From NCBI GenBank assembly GCA_022578965.1, contig MU400665.1, positions 34,903-98,902 of the forward strand: a DNA stretch of 64,000 nucleotides, read 5' to 3'. Each line of letters begins with the position of its first letter. Position 1 is the first letter of the stretch. The notes under the pieces are model-generated. The model was not told the origin of the DNA. It searched no databases and worked only from the letters and a program-made list of their open reading frames with translations. This document shows positions 24,314-37,900 of this stretch, in pieces. Source of the stretch: Xylaria sp. FL1777 (taxonomy: Eukaryota > Ascomycota > Sordariomycetes > Xylariales > Xylariaceae). Both the position numbers and the translations under genes were made by a program.

Positions 24314-24624
24314 TATTAAAATAAAGCAATATAATTACATAAAAATTAGTATATTACTTTAATTATAAAAAAATAAGTTATAACTTATATATTTAACTAA
24401 TTAAACTATATATAAATAAAAAAATAAAATAATTAATTAAATAGCTATTTAATAATATAAATAAAGCATTTATAGCTAATTTTTATTATATTATTTATAA
24501 TATTTAAGTTTATATTTTAAAAATTAACATAATATTTATATTTTTATTTTTATTATATAATTTAGCTAAAATTTATTTTAATTAATTAGTTAGCTTATTT
24601 AGCTACTTTATTTTACTTTAATAT
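24314..24624 (+). mobile_element. 310-bp MITE, copy 2
   Basis: Same start and end as the copy at 17172. It sits between the two copies of the direct repeat 23519-24313 / 24680-25745, next to the orphan upstream box. Confidence 0.6.
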
Positions 24625-24673
24625 ATATATTTTTAAGCTATTATAAATTATAAACTTTTTTTAAACTTTTTTA

Positions 24674-24698
24674 TTATTTTAGGTGCTTTAAACTAAAA
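24674..24698 (-). promoter_or_regulatory. Orphan copy of the conserved gene-upstream box
   Basis: Core GTGCTTTAAACTAAAA, same orientation as the box at 23521. No gene follows: the sequence that would be the coding side (below 24674) is the 310-bp MITE and the first copy of the direct repeat. It marks the start of the second repeat copy. Confidence 0.5.
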
Positions 24699-25745
24699 TG
24701 GTTTTTCTGTTTATATTTTTTTAGCTATACTATTTTTTTACTAATTATAACCTTTTTTACTTTCTTTAATATAAACTTGAAATTTTAGTTTAAAGTAACT
24801 ATGTTAATTTTTTTGCTTACGTTTTTATTTAAAAAACAACAAACTATAATTTATTTATATAATAACTTTAAATTTGTTTAAAGTTATACTTAATTAATTA
24901 ATTATTATATTTTATATATAGTTATATTTTCTTTGTATTTTTTTAACGCTTAGTTTTTGTTACATTATATATTATAGATTTTTTAACTAAAATATTATTT
25001 TTTTTACTATTATTTTTTTTGTAATTATTTTGTTTGCTTATATAGTTTATTATATTAGCATTTATACTATTTTTTATATTTAAATTAATTAATCTTTTAA
25101 ATACTACTTTTAATACTTTTAACTTTAAAAATAATTTTAATTATAAAAGTAATAACTTAAACAAAAAATTTAATTTTATATGTTAATAATAAGTTATAAT
25201 AAATATACAAAAGTATTAATATTATAATTATAATTAACGCTATAATTTTTGTTAGTTTTTTAAAAAATAGCTTTTATTACGAACTATAATTAATAACTAA
25301 TTAAAGCTATAAATATATAAAATAATTAATATATTAAAAACCCTCGAAGTTTAATAGCATTTTTAAAAAGCTAATATTTAAATAAAATTTAAAAAAAATA
25401 ATATAAGTTATAATACTATTAATATTTTTGCATTTTAAAACAAGCTTTTTATTTTATTTAAATAACTTGCGTTTATTAAATTTAATTTTAAAGCATTTAA
25501 AGCTTTTAATAAAAAGCTTTATTAAATTAAAAATGTTTATAATATATAATAAATTAAAAAGTTCTTTTGTTTTTTTTAGTTTTAAATTTAAAACGCATTT
25601 TTACGTTTTGTTGCTTTTTTTTTAGGTATTTTTATAAATTAACAAACTAAGCATAAACTTTATAACATAATTAAAGCTAATATGCTGTTTTTTTATATTA
25701 TTAAAGCATATATAATTATAGCGTTATTATTAAATATATATATAT
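24680..25745 (+). repeat. Direct repeat, copy 2
   Basis: Second copy of the 23519-24313 module, preceded by the orphan box. It carries about 270 bp of extra sequence at roughly 24888-25158 that is absent from copy 1. The 65-codon frame at 25428-25625 lies inside and is not a gene. Confidence 0.6.
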
Positions 25746-28700
25746 ATTTAACAAGCAAATTTTTATAATAATTTATTAGCATTTATTTTTATAGTAATAA
25801 AACATAAACTTAAGTAATTAATACTTTTGTTTAATTTAAAATATATATTAGGTATAAGTTTGTTTTAAAATAGTTAAATAAAATAACTAAACAAAGTTAT
25901 ATATATAATAGTTAATTAACTAATGTTTTAATACTTAAATTAATAAATATATAACTTAACTTAAAGCATATTACTTATAATTTAAGTGTTATATTTATAT
26001 ATAATAATTTTAAGTTTAAAAATAGTATTTAAAATTTTAGCATAAATTATAAAAATATTATGCAAAATTTAACTAATTATTTTATAATTATTAATTTAAA
26101 CGTGCTTAGTTTATTTATATAGTTATAATAATATATTATTACTTTTTTTTAAAAAAAAATAGCTTTTTTGTATTTAATGCTAATTTTAGCTTATATAAAT
26201 AAAACAATTAATAATTTATTAATTTATATTGTTTAATTTTTATTTAAATTATTATATTTAAAAAAGTTTGCTTTATTTTTAAATATTATATAACTATAAA
26301 ATAATATTAGCTATATTTTGCAAACTTTTACTATTTATAAAAACAAAAAAAAATATTTAAAGTATATTAAGTTTATAATACTTTATTTTCTATTATTTTA
26401 AATTATTAAAACTATAATAAATAACTTATAATAATATATAAAGATTAAAAAACTATATTTTTTATTTAAGCTATAATAGCTGCTTAAATAAAAGCAAGCA
26501 ATATATATAACTATAAATAATAAATATTTTTTATATTAGCTTTTTTTTATATTGCGCTAAATTTTATTTAATTAATTTTTTAGACTTTTTAAAATTTTTT
26601 TATAAAATATAACATATAATCTTTTAGCTATAAACAATATATTAAAAAAAATAACGTTGAATATTATTAAGCTTTACTATTATTATATAATAAGTTTTAT
26701 GCTTATATTTTAGCGTTTTTAATTTATAATTTAGTTAAATTTAATATATTATTTTTTAATAAAGTTTAACTAAATTATATTTAAATAGGATTAAAAAACA
26801 TAAATTTTATATTATTTAAGCAAAAAATTATAGCTTTATAGTTTTAATAATTAAAATATATAAATTAAACAAAAGAATATACTTAAAATAAAAGTAAATT
26901 AATTAATATTAAGTTTTAAAGCTATTATTAATATATAAATATTATAAAATATTTACTTATATTAATTATAATAGTTTAGCTTAATAATTATATAATATTA
27001 TATTTAATTATTTTTTACTTTTTTATTTTTTTTTATAAAAAAAAGTTTAATAATTATAAACTAAAAATATTATATTTTGTTTAATTATTTTATTTTAATG
27101 TTATAAAACTAAAACTTATAACAAAAATATTATAATTAAGCTTTCTTTAATATATTATAGTTAAAAGTAAATAAAAAGCTATTAATTTAGCTTTAAAACA
27201 TATTAATAGTGCTTTTATAATTAATATAAAAAATAATAAAAACTTTACGCAAAGTATTTTTATTATATTTAATTAATTAGCTATTATAAGCTTTTATACT
27301 GCTTTAATTTATAATAATATAAAACAGTTCTTTTAAATATATTAAAATAAGTAGTATACTTTTTTTTTTATTATCTAAAATATTACTAAATATGTTTATA
27401 AAATATATATTAATAGTAATACTAAAAAATATATTAATAGCTATACTACATTATATAATTTTTTTAATACGCTAAATCTATTAATAAAAAAAAAGTAATA
27501 ACTTATTAATATTAAAATTAATAAGTTTAATATTAAAGTTATTTAATTAATTAAAGTTTTAATATAGTAAAATATATTAAGTTTAGCTAATCAAAATAAG
27601 CCATTTATTAAAAGTAATAAAAAATAACAGCTATATACTTTTAATTATAAAAAGGCAAAAAAAAAAAAAACTAAAGAATTATAGCTAAATATAAATTAGC
27701 ATAAAATATTATATACGTTTTACTTTTTTTGCTTTTTTTTTATCTTTTTAAAACTATTATTTGCTAGCGATTTTTTATTATACTTTAGTAGTTTAAATTA
27801 CATTAATAAATTTATAGCTAGCAATATATTTATATATATAAAAAACGCATTTAAAAATAATATAATTATAGTTAATTTTACTAAAAATAATAAAACAAAA
27901 GTTATAACTATTATTAAGCATAAAGTTAACTAACTTAATTATATATTAAATGTTTAATAAATATTTAATTATTGCTTTATTTGCATTTTTAGTATTAATT
28001 TTAAGGTTAAATAAAATATATTTTTAATAATATTTTTAATTTATGTTTTATTTATAAAATGCTTAATATATTTATTAAAAGTATATTAATATATTATAAA
28101 AAGCTTAATATATAAAACATAATTATATTTTTTTTATTTATTTTATTTAAATATTTTTATAGCATTATAAATTTAAAAAAACATAGTATTTATATTAATT
28201 ATTTTATTAAATATAGCAATAATATATTATTAAACTTTTTTTAGCATAAAATATTTTGTTATGCTATTAATAATAAAGTTTAAGTATTAATATAAGTTTA
28301 TAGAATGTTTTATGTAAAATTTTTAAAGCTTTTACTATAAAAACTAAAAAATAGTTTTTTTTTAAAGCATAAATTACTAGTATATTTTTAGTAATAATTT
28401 TAGTAGTTAGCTAAAGTTATAATAATATAAGTTATAATATATTTTTAATTATATATTTTTTTGCTTTTTAATATTTTTATTATTTAGCTACTATAAAAAC
28501 TATAAAGTATACTTTTTAAAGCATTTTATATTTATAAATTTATATATATTTAATTAAATAGTTTATAGCTTATTTTTAAACTTTAGTTTAGTTTTAATTT
28601 ATTTAGTAAGCTTAATTACCTTAAATTATTTTACTTTAAAATAAATTATTAAACTATTTTTATTTTTAAGCTTATTAGTTATAATTAATTAATAGTTTAA

Positions 28701-28755
28701 TAATATAAACTATTTATAGTTAAACATTAAGCCTTTTAATTTATTATTACTTATG
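25746..28755. other. AT-rich degraded DNA, nothing supportable
   Basis: Stops in all frames, very few C or G. No inverted ends or second copy recognised by eye. Confidence 0.45.
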
Positions 28756-28765
28756 TTTATTATAA

Positions 28766-29199
28766 GGAATTAATATAAACATATGAAAAATTAATATAAA
28801 TATATAATGCTTACAAACATATAACGAATAACTTTTTAATTACTGGTTATACTGCAACTTAAAACATATTTTTTGGAAGCTAATTGCGAAAGGAATCCAG
28901 AAATGCAAACGGTTTGTTTGTACGACTAATAGTTGCTAAAATATTCACAGTTAAAGAAAATATGCTAATAAACCGAAAAGTAACCTTCTATATAAGCATA
29001 GAACATGAATATCTCTGCGACCGTAAGTTGTACAAACAAACCGTTTGCATTTCTGGATTCTTCTTGCAATTAGCTTTCTAATGACTCCGGTTACATTATA
29101 ATGCAATAGGTAGTTATAAAGTTATTTAAAAAACAAGCCCATTATATGTCTGTAAAGCCATATATCTATATTAATTTTTTATGTATCTGTATTAATTCC
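28766..29199. mobile_element. 434-bp palindromic MITE with 10-bp target duplication
   Basis: Ends GGAATTAATATAAACATATG and ACTGTATTAATTCC-like sequence, with each terminal motif repeated in tandem. Inner arms carry GCAAACGGTTTGTTTGTAC and its complement around a 60-80 bp core. TTTATTATAA flanks both sides (28756-28765, 29200-29209). It is much less AT-degraded than its surroundings. The 65-codon frame inside (28884-29081) is a by-product of the palindrome. Confidence 0.7.
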
Positions 29200-29209
29200 T
29201 TTATTATAA

Positions 29210-30090
29210 AGTGCAAATTATTTTAATTGTTTTTTAATAGCTTTTTTTTATGCTTTAGTTTAAAAAGTTTAACTTTTTGCGCTTTTAATAAATTAAAATA
29301 CTAATCAAAAACAAAAAGAAATGCTATTTTTTATGTTATATTATTTTAAATAGCTTAGCTAAACTTTTATAACAGGTTTACAAAATCTTTAAAAATAATA
29401 AAGCTAAACTAAATAATATATGTTATATTATAAATATTTATTTTTATTTTAAAAGCTATAATAATAAACATAATTTAACAAAAAAAGTTTAGCTTTATAA
29501 ATTTATTATATAACTATTATTAGTTATTAAAACGTATATTTGCATTATATTTTTAAATAAAGCGCTTTATTTTAGTTAAAGTAAACCTTAATCTTTAAAG
29601 CTATATTATTAAGAAATAACGCATAATAATAAGTTTTTTTTTGTTGTTTATAAAAACAATAGTTTTAAGAATTTAGTATGCTATATTACATTATGTTTTA
29701 TTAATTAAAAAACTTAATTACTAGTAATTCTTTATAATAGTACTTTTTTTTATAAAATAAATAATAAAAGATATATTAAACTAATTAACTAAAACATAAA
29801 TAAATTGCAGTTTTTTTAAATAAATATTTTATTATTAAAATTTGGCTTTAAGTAATATAAACCTTTAAGCGTTTAAGCTTAGTATAATAATATAGCTAAA
29901 CTATAATATATTTTATAAAACTAACGTTTATATATAATATATATTAAAGTATATAATTTAGAAATCTTTTTATTTATAAATTATATAAAGTTTATTAATA
30001 GCTATAAATATAATTCTTTAATTAAATAAAAAATTATAAAGTAAATTAATAAAGTGTTTTTAAATAGCTTATTTAAGCTTAAAAATAATA
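29210..30090. other. AT-rich degraded DNA, nothing supportable
   Basis: No gene or recognised repeat between the palindromic MITE and the 310-bp MITE. Confidence 0.4.
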
Positions 30091-30400
30091 TATTAAAATA
30101 AAGCAATATAATCGCAATAAATTTACTATAACATTTTAATTATAAAAAAATAAGTTATAATTTATGCATTTAAGCAATTAAGCTATATATAAATTAAAGA
30201 ATTAAACAATTAATTAAAAGGCTATTTAATAATATAAATAAAGTAACTATAGCTATTTTTTATTTTATTATATATATTAGTTAAATTTATACTTTAAAGT
30301 TTAATATAATATTTATATTTTTATTTTTATTATATAATTTAGCTTAAACTTATTTTAGTTAGCTAGTTAGCTTATTTAACTATTTTATTTTATTTTAATT
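30091..30400 (+). mobile_element. 310-bp MITE, copy 3
   Basis: Aligns end to end with the other copies (TATTAAAATAAAGCAATATA at the left, TAGCTAGTTAGCTTATTTAA near the right). With the copy at 32853 it brackets 2.45 kb of degraded sequence. Confidence 0.6.
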
Positions 30401-32852
30401 TTTTTTTATTAAAATATAGCTACTTTAGTTTATTTTAATATTTATAATTATAAAGTTTTTTATTTTTATTAGTATTATTTAAACAAAGTCAATATTATTT
30501 TTTTTTGCTTATTTAGTTTTATAAGTTTTTTTTTATTTTTTTTATTACGTTTAAAAGTAGCTTAAGCTTTAGTGCTTATAAAAGCATTATAGCTTTATTA
30601 AAACTAGTTTTAGCTTTTTTATGTATTTAAATATATAAGCAAAAGCTTTTAAAAATGCTTAGTGTTTTTTTTATATAAATAATTATAAAAAGTTTATATT
30701 TTTTTTTTTAAACTATTAAGCTTAACTAAGTTTTATATTTAGCTTATTATACTTAAAAAAAAAATATTTGCAAAAGTATTTATAGCAAAATAACTTTATA
30801 CTATTAAAACGTTTTTATATTACTTATAATAGGACTTTTTTAATATAATTATTAGTTTTTTTTGCTAAGAACTTTTTGTATGCTTTAAAGTAAAAAGTAC
30901 TAAAAAAACAAAACAATTAACTTTTAGTTTTTTTTTTAGCGTTTTTTTTTTGCTTTATATATTTTTAATGCTTAATAATAAAAAAGCTAGCTTATTAAAT
31001 TTAAAAAGTGTTATTTTTAATGTTTATAAAAATTAATAAAGCTTAGCGCTTATTAAAAGTAATAAACATAAATCTTTTTGCAATTTAAAGCTAAAGTACT
31101 TTTTAAGGTTTGCTTTTAAAAATTAAATAAACTATTCATAACTTTTTTAATTATTAATACTTTTTTTTAAATATTAACTTATTAAGTTATAAAACATATA
31201 ATATAAATATAAAGCTTTAATAAACTTATATATATAGTTATTATATTAATAAAAGTAAAAAAATATAAAATAAGTTAATATAACTTTTATATTAAAATGC
31301 TTTATTATTTAATATTTTTATAATTTTTAAAAAACTTGCTTATTATTTTTATTAATAATATACTTAAAGTTTAAAATATATGCTATTTTTAAAACAATAT
31401 TAAAAGAAATAATAATTTAATAATTACTTAAGCAATATTTTATTATAAAATATTTTATTTAAAAAGGTTTAGCAATTATTATAGCTTATTTTATATTTTA
31501 TTAGTTTATAAAAAAATCTTTTATAAACTAGCTAGATTTAAGTTTAATATTTATTTTTAAAGTTTGAGCTTTTTTATTTATATATAATTAAAGTAATATA
31601 TTTAATAAAGCTTTTATTTTATGTTTATTTAGCTATTTTTTAAGATTTAGCTTTATAAAAATATTTATAATATAAATAGCTTTAAATTTTTATTTTGTTA
31701 TATTTATTTTATAAAAGTTTTTATAGTAGCTATAAATAGCAAGCTTTTTTTAATAATTTAAATACTTTTATTTATACTAGTAAGTTTTTTTAGGAACTAT
31801 TTATTATTTTAAAAAAAAAGTTTTTAATTATTGCTTTTTATTATTTTTATATATTATTTTTAAAACTTTATTTAGTAAAAAATAATAAACTAGTTTTTAT
31901 TTATTATAAAGCTTTAATTTATTAAAATGTTTTAAGTTAGTATTTTTTTAATAATTATTTAAAGCTTTTTATAATAATAATTCTTTTAAAAATTTTATAA
32001 ATAATAACTACTAAATATTTAGTTTTTATATTATAAGTTTTTATTTTTATATAGTTTTAGCTTTATTGCTAAAACTATTAAATTTTTTATAAATATAATA
32101 TTAAATTTATTAAAGCAAAAGTTATTATTATTATAATATTTTTTAATTTTAAATAAATATTATATTAATATTATAAAATTCTTTATAGTTATAAATTTTA
32201 ATATTTAGTTTATAACTTATAAAAATGCTTTTAAATATTTGTTTTTTAGTTTAAGCATATAAAATAACATTTTATTTATGTTTATTAAGCAGTTTTATAT
32301 AGCAAAATATATTATAAAAGCTTTTTTTTAAAAATTAAGCGCTTTTTTATTAAGCAATAAGTTAAAAATATAAAAAACTTCTATTAAAATTACGTATAAT
32401 ATAAACTATTAATATTTTAACGCTTTTTTATTATAATACCTTTTATATATTAAATCTATTGCTTTTTTTTATATTTATTAAATTAAATTTAAAAATAAAT
32501 TTTAGTAAGTTTTATTATTTTTAAAAAATGCATAACTAAAATGCTTTTTTAGTATTATTTTTTTACTTTTTTTTAAGTTTTTAAAAAACAAACTTTTTAT
32601 AAAAGTTACTTTTTATTATATAAAATAAAATTTTAAAACAAACTTTAAAAAAACATTAACTAAAAAAAGCAATATATTTTTTAGCTAAATATTTTTTATA
32701 TTTAGTTTTTTAATTTATAAAAAAAACTAGCAAGCTAAATATTTTTTATATTTTAAACTTTTAATAATTATTAGCCTTTTTTTAAAGCTATTTTTAAAAA
32801 GCTTTTAATTTTTTAAAAAAAGCTTTTTATAATTAATAATTAAATTTATATA
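30401..32852. other. 2.45-kb AT-rich segment between two direct MITE copies
   Basis: No frame. Because the bracketing 310-bp repeats share orientation, a retrotransposon with short LTRs is conceivable, but the repeats have inverted termini and occur singly elsewhere, so I prefer two independent insertions. Confidence 0.35.
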
Positions 32853-33164
32853 TATTGAAATAAAGCAGTGCAATTACGCAAGATTTATTATACTACTTTA
32901 ATTGCAAGAAAATAAGTTATACTTTATGCATTTAAGCAATTAAACCATATATAAATTAAGAAATAAAACAATTAATTAAAGAACTATTTAATAATATAAA
33001 TAAAGCAACTATAGCTATTTTTTATAATGTTATGCATATTAGTTAAATTTATACTTTAAAGTTTAACGTAATATTTATACTTTTATTTTTATTATGTGAT
33101 TTAGCTTAAACTTACTTTAGCTAGCTAGTTAGCTTATTTAACTATTTTACTTTATTTTAATATA
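32853..33164 (+). mobile_element. 310-bp MITE, copy 4 (least degraded)
   Basis: Retains the most G and C of the five copies (GAAATAAAGCAGTGCAATTA start, CTAGCTAGTTAGC near the end). It is the best starting point for reconstructing the family consensus. Confidence 0.6.
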
Positions 33165-34316
33165 TGCTTATTTTTTTTTTTTTTTGCTTTTATTTTAAAA
33201 TTTGCTATTTTTTATGCTAATTGCTTATATGCTTTAGTATAAACTGTTAGCTTTTTAAAACTTTTTAAAAAAAATATTTTTATTTTTAGCTAATTTATAA
33301 CACTAATAAGTTTTTTAAAAATAAAAAATATAATAATTAAAAGCATATATATATAATAAAAGTAATTTTTAATAATATTTAAGCATATATATATTTTTAT
33401 TATGTTTTATAATTAACTAAAAAATATAAACAAATTAAAAATTTTAATATAAGTTAAAAATATAAAAATAAATAATATAAAAAGTATAAAATATAAATAT
33501 TAATATTAATATTATTTGCTATATATAATTTAATATTGTTAATTGCTAATTTAAGTTATTATTTTTTAGTAATTATAAAATTCTTTAAATATAAATGCTA
33601 AAAATATTTATATTAAATGAAAAAAGTTAAAACTTATTAAATAAATAAAATAGCAAAATTAAATATAAATAAAAAATTTAATATAATAAATATAATAAAA
33701 AAAAAGCTAAAATATATAGCTTTAAATTAATATACTTTTTTTTTATAAACTTACTATATTATTTTTAATTTATTAATTAATTATTTTATTACTAAAATAA
33801 ATTATTATTTATTAAATGCTTTTATAATAATTATTTTTTATATATTTATATTAATATTAATTAAAAAATAAGCAAATAAAGTAGTTGTAATTATTAAATA
33901 ATTACTTTTTAACTTTTTTTTAATATATTTATAATTTATTTTTTTTTAAATATTTATTATAACTAATAATAAAGTAAATAATTAAAGCTTTAATAAATAT
34001 AAAAAAAAAGCTTGTTTTTCTTTTTAATTTGTTTTTTTTTAAGTAGTTTTTAAGCTTAAACCTTTTTTGCAGTTTTTTGTTTTAATGCTTAAATTTTTAG
34101 ATTATTTAATTTATGCTTTTATTATAAAAACTTTATTTTTAAATAGCATAATTAATGCTTGCTTAATTAAGCACTTAAAAATTTTTTTTTGCAATATTAA
34201 TAAAGCTTTAAATAATTAAAAAACATTATAATAATTAATTAATATTTAAAAAATTAATACTATTTAGCTAATAAATAATTATATTTATAATATTAAAAAG
34301 TTAAGTTTACTAATAA
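33165..34316. other. AT-rich degraded DNA, nothing supportable
   Basis: Long A/T runs, no frame or repeat recognised. Confidence 0.4.
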
Positions 34317-34325
34317 ATAATAAAG

Positions 34326-34900
34326 GCAATTAATATATAAGCATAAAGAATTAATATATAAGCATAACTTTTTATAGGCATAACTTTTTTAGCAGTTTGT
34401 ATTGGCTAAAATTAAGGCTTACTAAGCGCAACCTTTAGCGTTAACTTATATAGCTGCACTAACTTGCACGCAAGGGCTATAATAGCCGCAAAGGCTATAA
34501 TAGCTGCAATAGCTACAATAGCTATATATATAAAAGCTACAAAAGCTATAATAAGTTAGCTATAAAAGCTATAATAGGTTAACTATAAAAGCTATAATAA
34601 GTTAGCTATAATAGTAGCTATAATAAGTTAGTTAGCTATAATAGCTGCAATAAATTAGCTATAATAGCTGCAATAAGTTCGCTATAATAGGTTAGCTATA
34701 ATAGTAGCTATAATAAGTTAGCTGTAATAAGTTAGCTATAATAGCCGTAATAGCAAAAGCTATAATAAGTTAGCTATAAAAGCCGCAATAGTACTATATG
34801 CACTAATAATTATTTTTTGGGCTAATAAAAGGGCTAAAAAAGTTATGCTTATATAAAGTTATGCTTATGTATTAATTTTTCATGCTTATGTATTAATTGC
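34326..34900. mobile_element. Palindromic-ended element filled with a minisatellite
   Basis: Ends GCAATTAATATATAAGCATA and TATGCTTATGTATTAATTGC, each followed inward by a second copy of the terminal motif and AAGTTATGCTTAT. The layout matches the 434-bp MITEs although the sequence differs. Flanks AATAATAAAG and TATAATAAAA are similar. Confidence 0.6.
34478..34790 (+). repeat. Minisatellite of AGCTATAATA-type units
   Basis: More than 20 irregular units built from GCTATAATA, GCTGCAATA and AAGTTA blocks, filling the centre of the element. The unit order varies, which points to repeated slippage or recombination. Confidence 0.7.
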
Positions 34901-34910
34901 TATAATAAAA

Positions 34911-37900
34911 TATATATGCTTTTTTTTTTTTAAACTTTGTTTTTTTTATTTAATTAACTTTTTTTATTTTATATAATTAAGCATTAAGCTATTTAAAAAT
35001 TAAAATTTTTAATAGTAATATTAATAATAAATATATTTAATAAAAAGGTAGTTATAATTTTTTTTTTATATATTATATAAATTAATATATTTAAGTTAAC
35101 TTTAGTTAAATAAAAAAGCAATAATATTTAAAATTTTGCTTATTATATATAAAAATAACTAAAAGTAGTTTTTAAAGCAAATATATATATTAAATTTTTT
35201 ATAATTTTTGTTAATTTATAGCTATATTTATATAACTATTTAAAATATAAAATGTTATACTTTATAAACATTATAAATAATTATTAATAATAGCTAAAAG
35301 CAAAAAGTATATAAAGCTTTATTTTTTTTTTTTGCTATATTATTTTAAAATAAAAGTTTAATATATATATTAATTATATATTTATTATTTAGTTATAAAA
35401 CTATTTATTTTATAAGTTTAAAAGTAATATAACTAAATATTTTAAAATTAATATAATAATTATAGTAATTAAAAAAATTCTTATGTTTAAAAACTTTAAA
35501 AAACAAATAATTTTTAACTAAAAATACTTTTGTTTACTTAATTAAAAAAAAAACCAAATTAAAACATAAATTAAAGCATTTTTTTTAACCTAATTTTATT
35601 GCTTAACTTATTAAATATAATATTAATAAATAATAATTTAATATTATTTAAAGAATTAATATAATGCTTAAATATTTAAAAAAATAGCTAAAAAATAAAT
35701 TAAATAAATTATATAAAATAAAATAAAATAAAAAAATTAACCAATTTATTTATATAGCAATACTTTTTTTAATATAATTTATAAATATTTTTTTTTATTA
35801 TATAGCTTATAAACTTTTTTTTAACCGTAATAAATAAATAAAAAAAAATTATTATATAAAAAGTTAAATTATAATACTTATAAAAGTAAATATATAAAAC
35901 TTCTATTATAAAAAACTTAAAAATATATAAAATAAAAATTATTAATACTAAATTATTAAACTTTTTTTTTTTTTTTTTTTAGTTTTTATTTTTTTAGCTT
36001 TATATAATTAAATAATTTTACTTAATTTTTTATAATAAAATTTTGTTTTTATTAAGCTTGCTTTAAATTTTGCTTAAATGTTTATTATTTTATTAAATAT
36101 TTATTATTACTTAATAATAGCTTAAAATTATTATTAGTAGTTTAAGCATATAAAATATAAACTAATAATTTTTTAAAATGTAATAATAATGTTTTTTGCT
36201 TTTTAATAGTTTTAAAGTTTTTATTAAATATTAAATAATTTAAACTAAAAGCAAGAAAAGCTATTTAGTTTTAAATAAAAATAATAAAGCAATTAAAAGT
36301 AAGAAAACTTATATATAAGCATTAATATAATAAAATAAACTTAAATAATTAAAACTAATAAATACTTTTTATTTTTATTTTTTTTATTTTTATGCATTTT
36401 AAAAAAAAGCAATAATAATTTATATTAAAATTAAACTACTAAGCTATTTAAAAAACATTAAAATAAAATAAAAACTTATATTTTTAATATAATAATAAAA
36501 AAATATTAATAAATTAGTTATTATAAAACTAATAAATATAAAACTAATAAAAAAAAAGCTATAAAAAGCACGTTTAGTTTTAAGCAAAAAAAAATAATTT
36601 TGTATATTATAACTTTATTATATAAATTTATATAATTAGCAAAAATAAAAAACAAAACAATTAATAAAAAAACAAAAAAAAAAAAAAAAAATCTATTGTT
36701 TTAACTTTTATTAGTTATTACTTTTTAAAGCGCTTTATAATATAATAATTAAAAAAATAAAATAAGCTATTATATTTTTTAGCACTTAAAATATTTAAAG
36801 CATTAAAAGTTATATTATAGCTTTTATAAACTTAAAAAGCTTTTACAACTTATTATATTTTTTTTGCTTTTTATAGCTTAATTATTATAGCTTTAATTAT
36901 TAAAAGCTTTATTATTTCAATTTAATTTTTAATAAATAATTATAATATTAATAGTTTATATATTAAAATTAAAAATTTTTAGCGTTTAATATTTTTAGTT
37001 ATTTTATATAAATTATTTTAATTTTTTAATAAAAAACAACTTTTTTAATTTTTTGCTAATTAGTTTTACTAATTAATATTTTTTATAATTAATATTTTTT
37101 TTAACTTTATAAAAGCTAATTTATTTATATAATAGCTTTTTATTATTAAACTTATTTATTAAAAGCATAATATTATAAAAAAAAACAAATAAGCTTTTTT
37201 TAAATAATTGTTTAATTTTATAAGCTTTTTTTTAAAATTTAGCTTTTATAACTAATTTTTTTTTTAGTTATAATTATTTTAACTTTTATAATATTTTAGT
37301 TATAATATTTTAGCTATTTAACTTTAGCTTTAATAAAATCTTTATAAAAAGCAATATTTTATTATTTAATTATTTTTTATATTAATATTATATTTTTTAG
37401 TAATAAAATTAGCATTTGTTTATATATTAGCTTATATAAGCTATAATTATAATAATATATAAAAATATAATTTGTTTATATTATTAAGTTTAAATATTTT
37501 AGCTAATTTTTTTAAGTTTTATTTATTATTTATATAAAGCTTTTTTTTATTAGTTTATGCTTTTTTTTAAGAAAGCTTTAAGCTTAAAAATAATAAGCTA
37601 AACTATAGTTTATTTTATATTATAAAATATTTACTGCATTTTTTATTTTTTTTTTAAATTTAAAGCTATTATTATATTTAATTTTAATAAAAACTTTATA
37701 TTAAAATATAATCGTTTTTTTAATAAACTTTAATATTTTTAAAAAGTTTATATATTTTAAACGTTTAGCTTTTAAATAAATTATTATTTTATATTTTGCT
37801 TTTATAAGAGCTTTAAATTTATTGCTTAATAGCATAATTTATATATTTATAACTTAAAAAACTAAAAAATCTAAAAAATAATTAAAATAATATTTTTTAG

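Noticed and set aside
28884..29081. 65-codon frame with a non-repetitive look
   Set aside because: Lies wholly inside a palindromic MITE. The frame spans both arms and is disrupted in the second copy.
30091..33164. LTR retrotransposon with 310-bp LTRs
   Set aside because: The 310-bp repeats have inverted termini, occur alone at three other places, and no primer-binding site or polypurine tract is visible beside them.
34478..34790. CRISPR-like array
   Set aside because: Units are short, irregular and contiguous without unique spacers, inside a eukaryotic transposon-like element.
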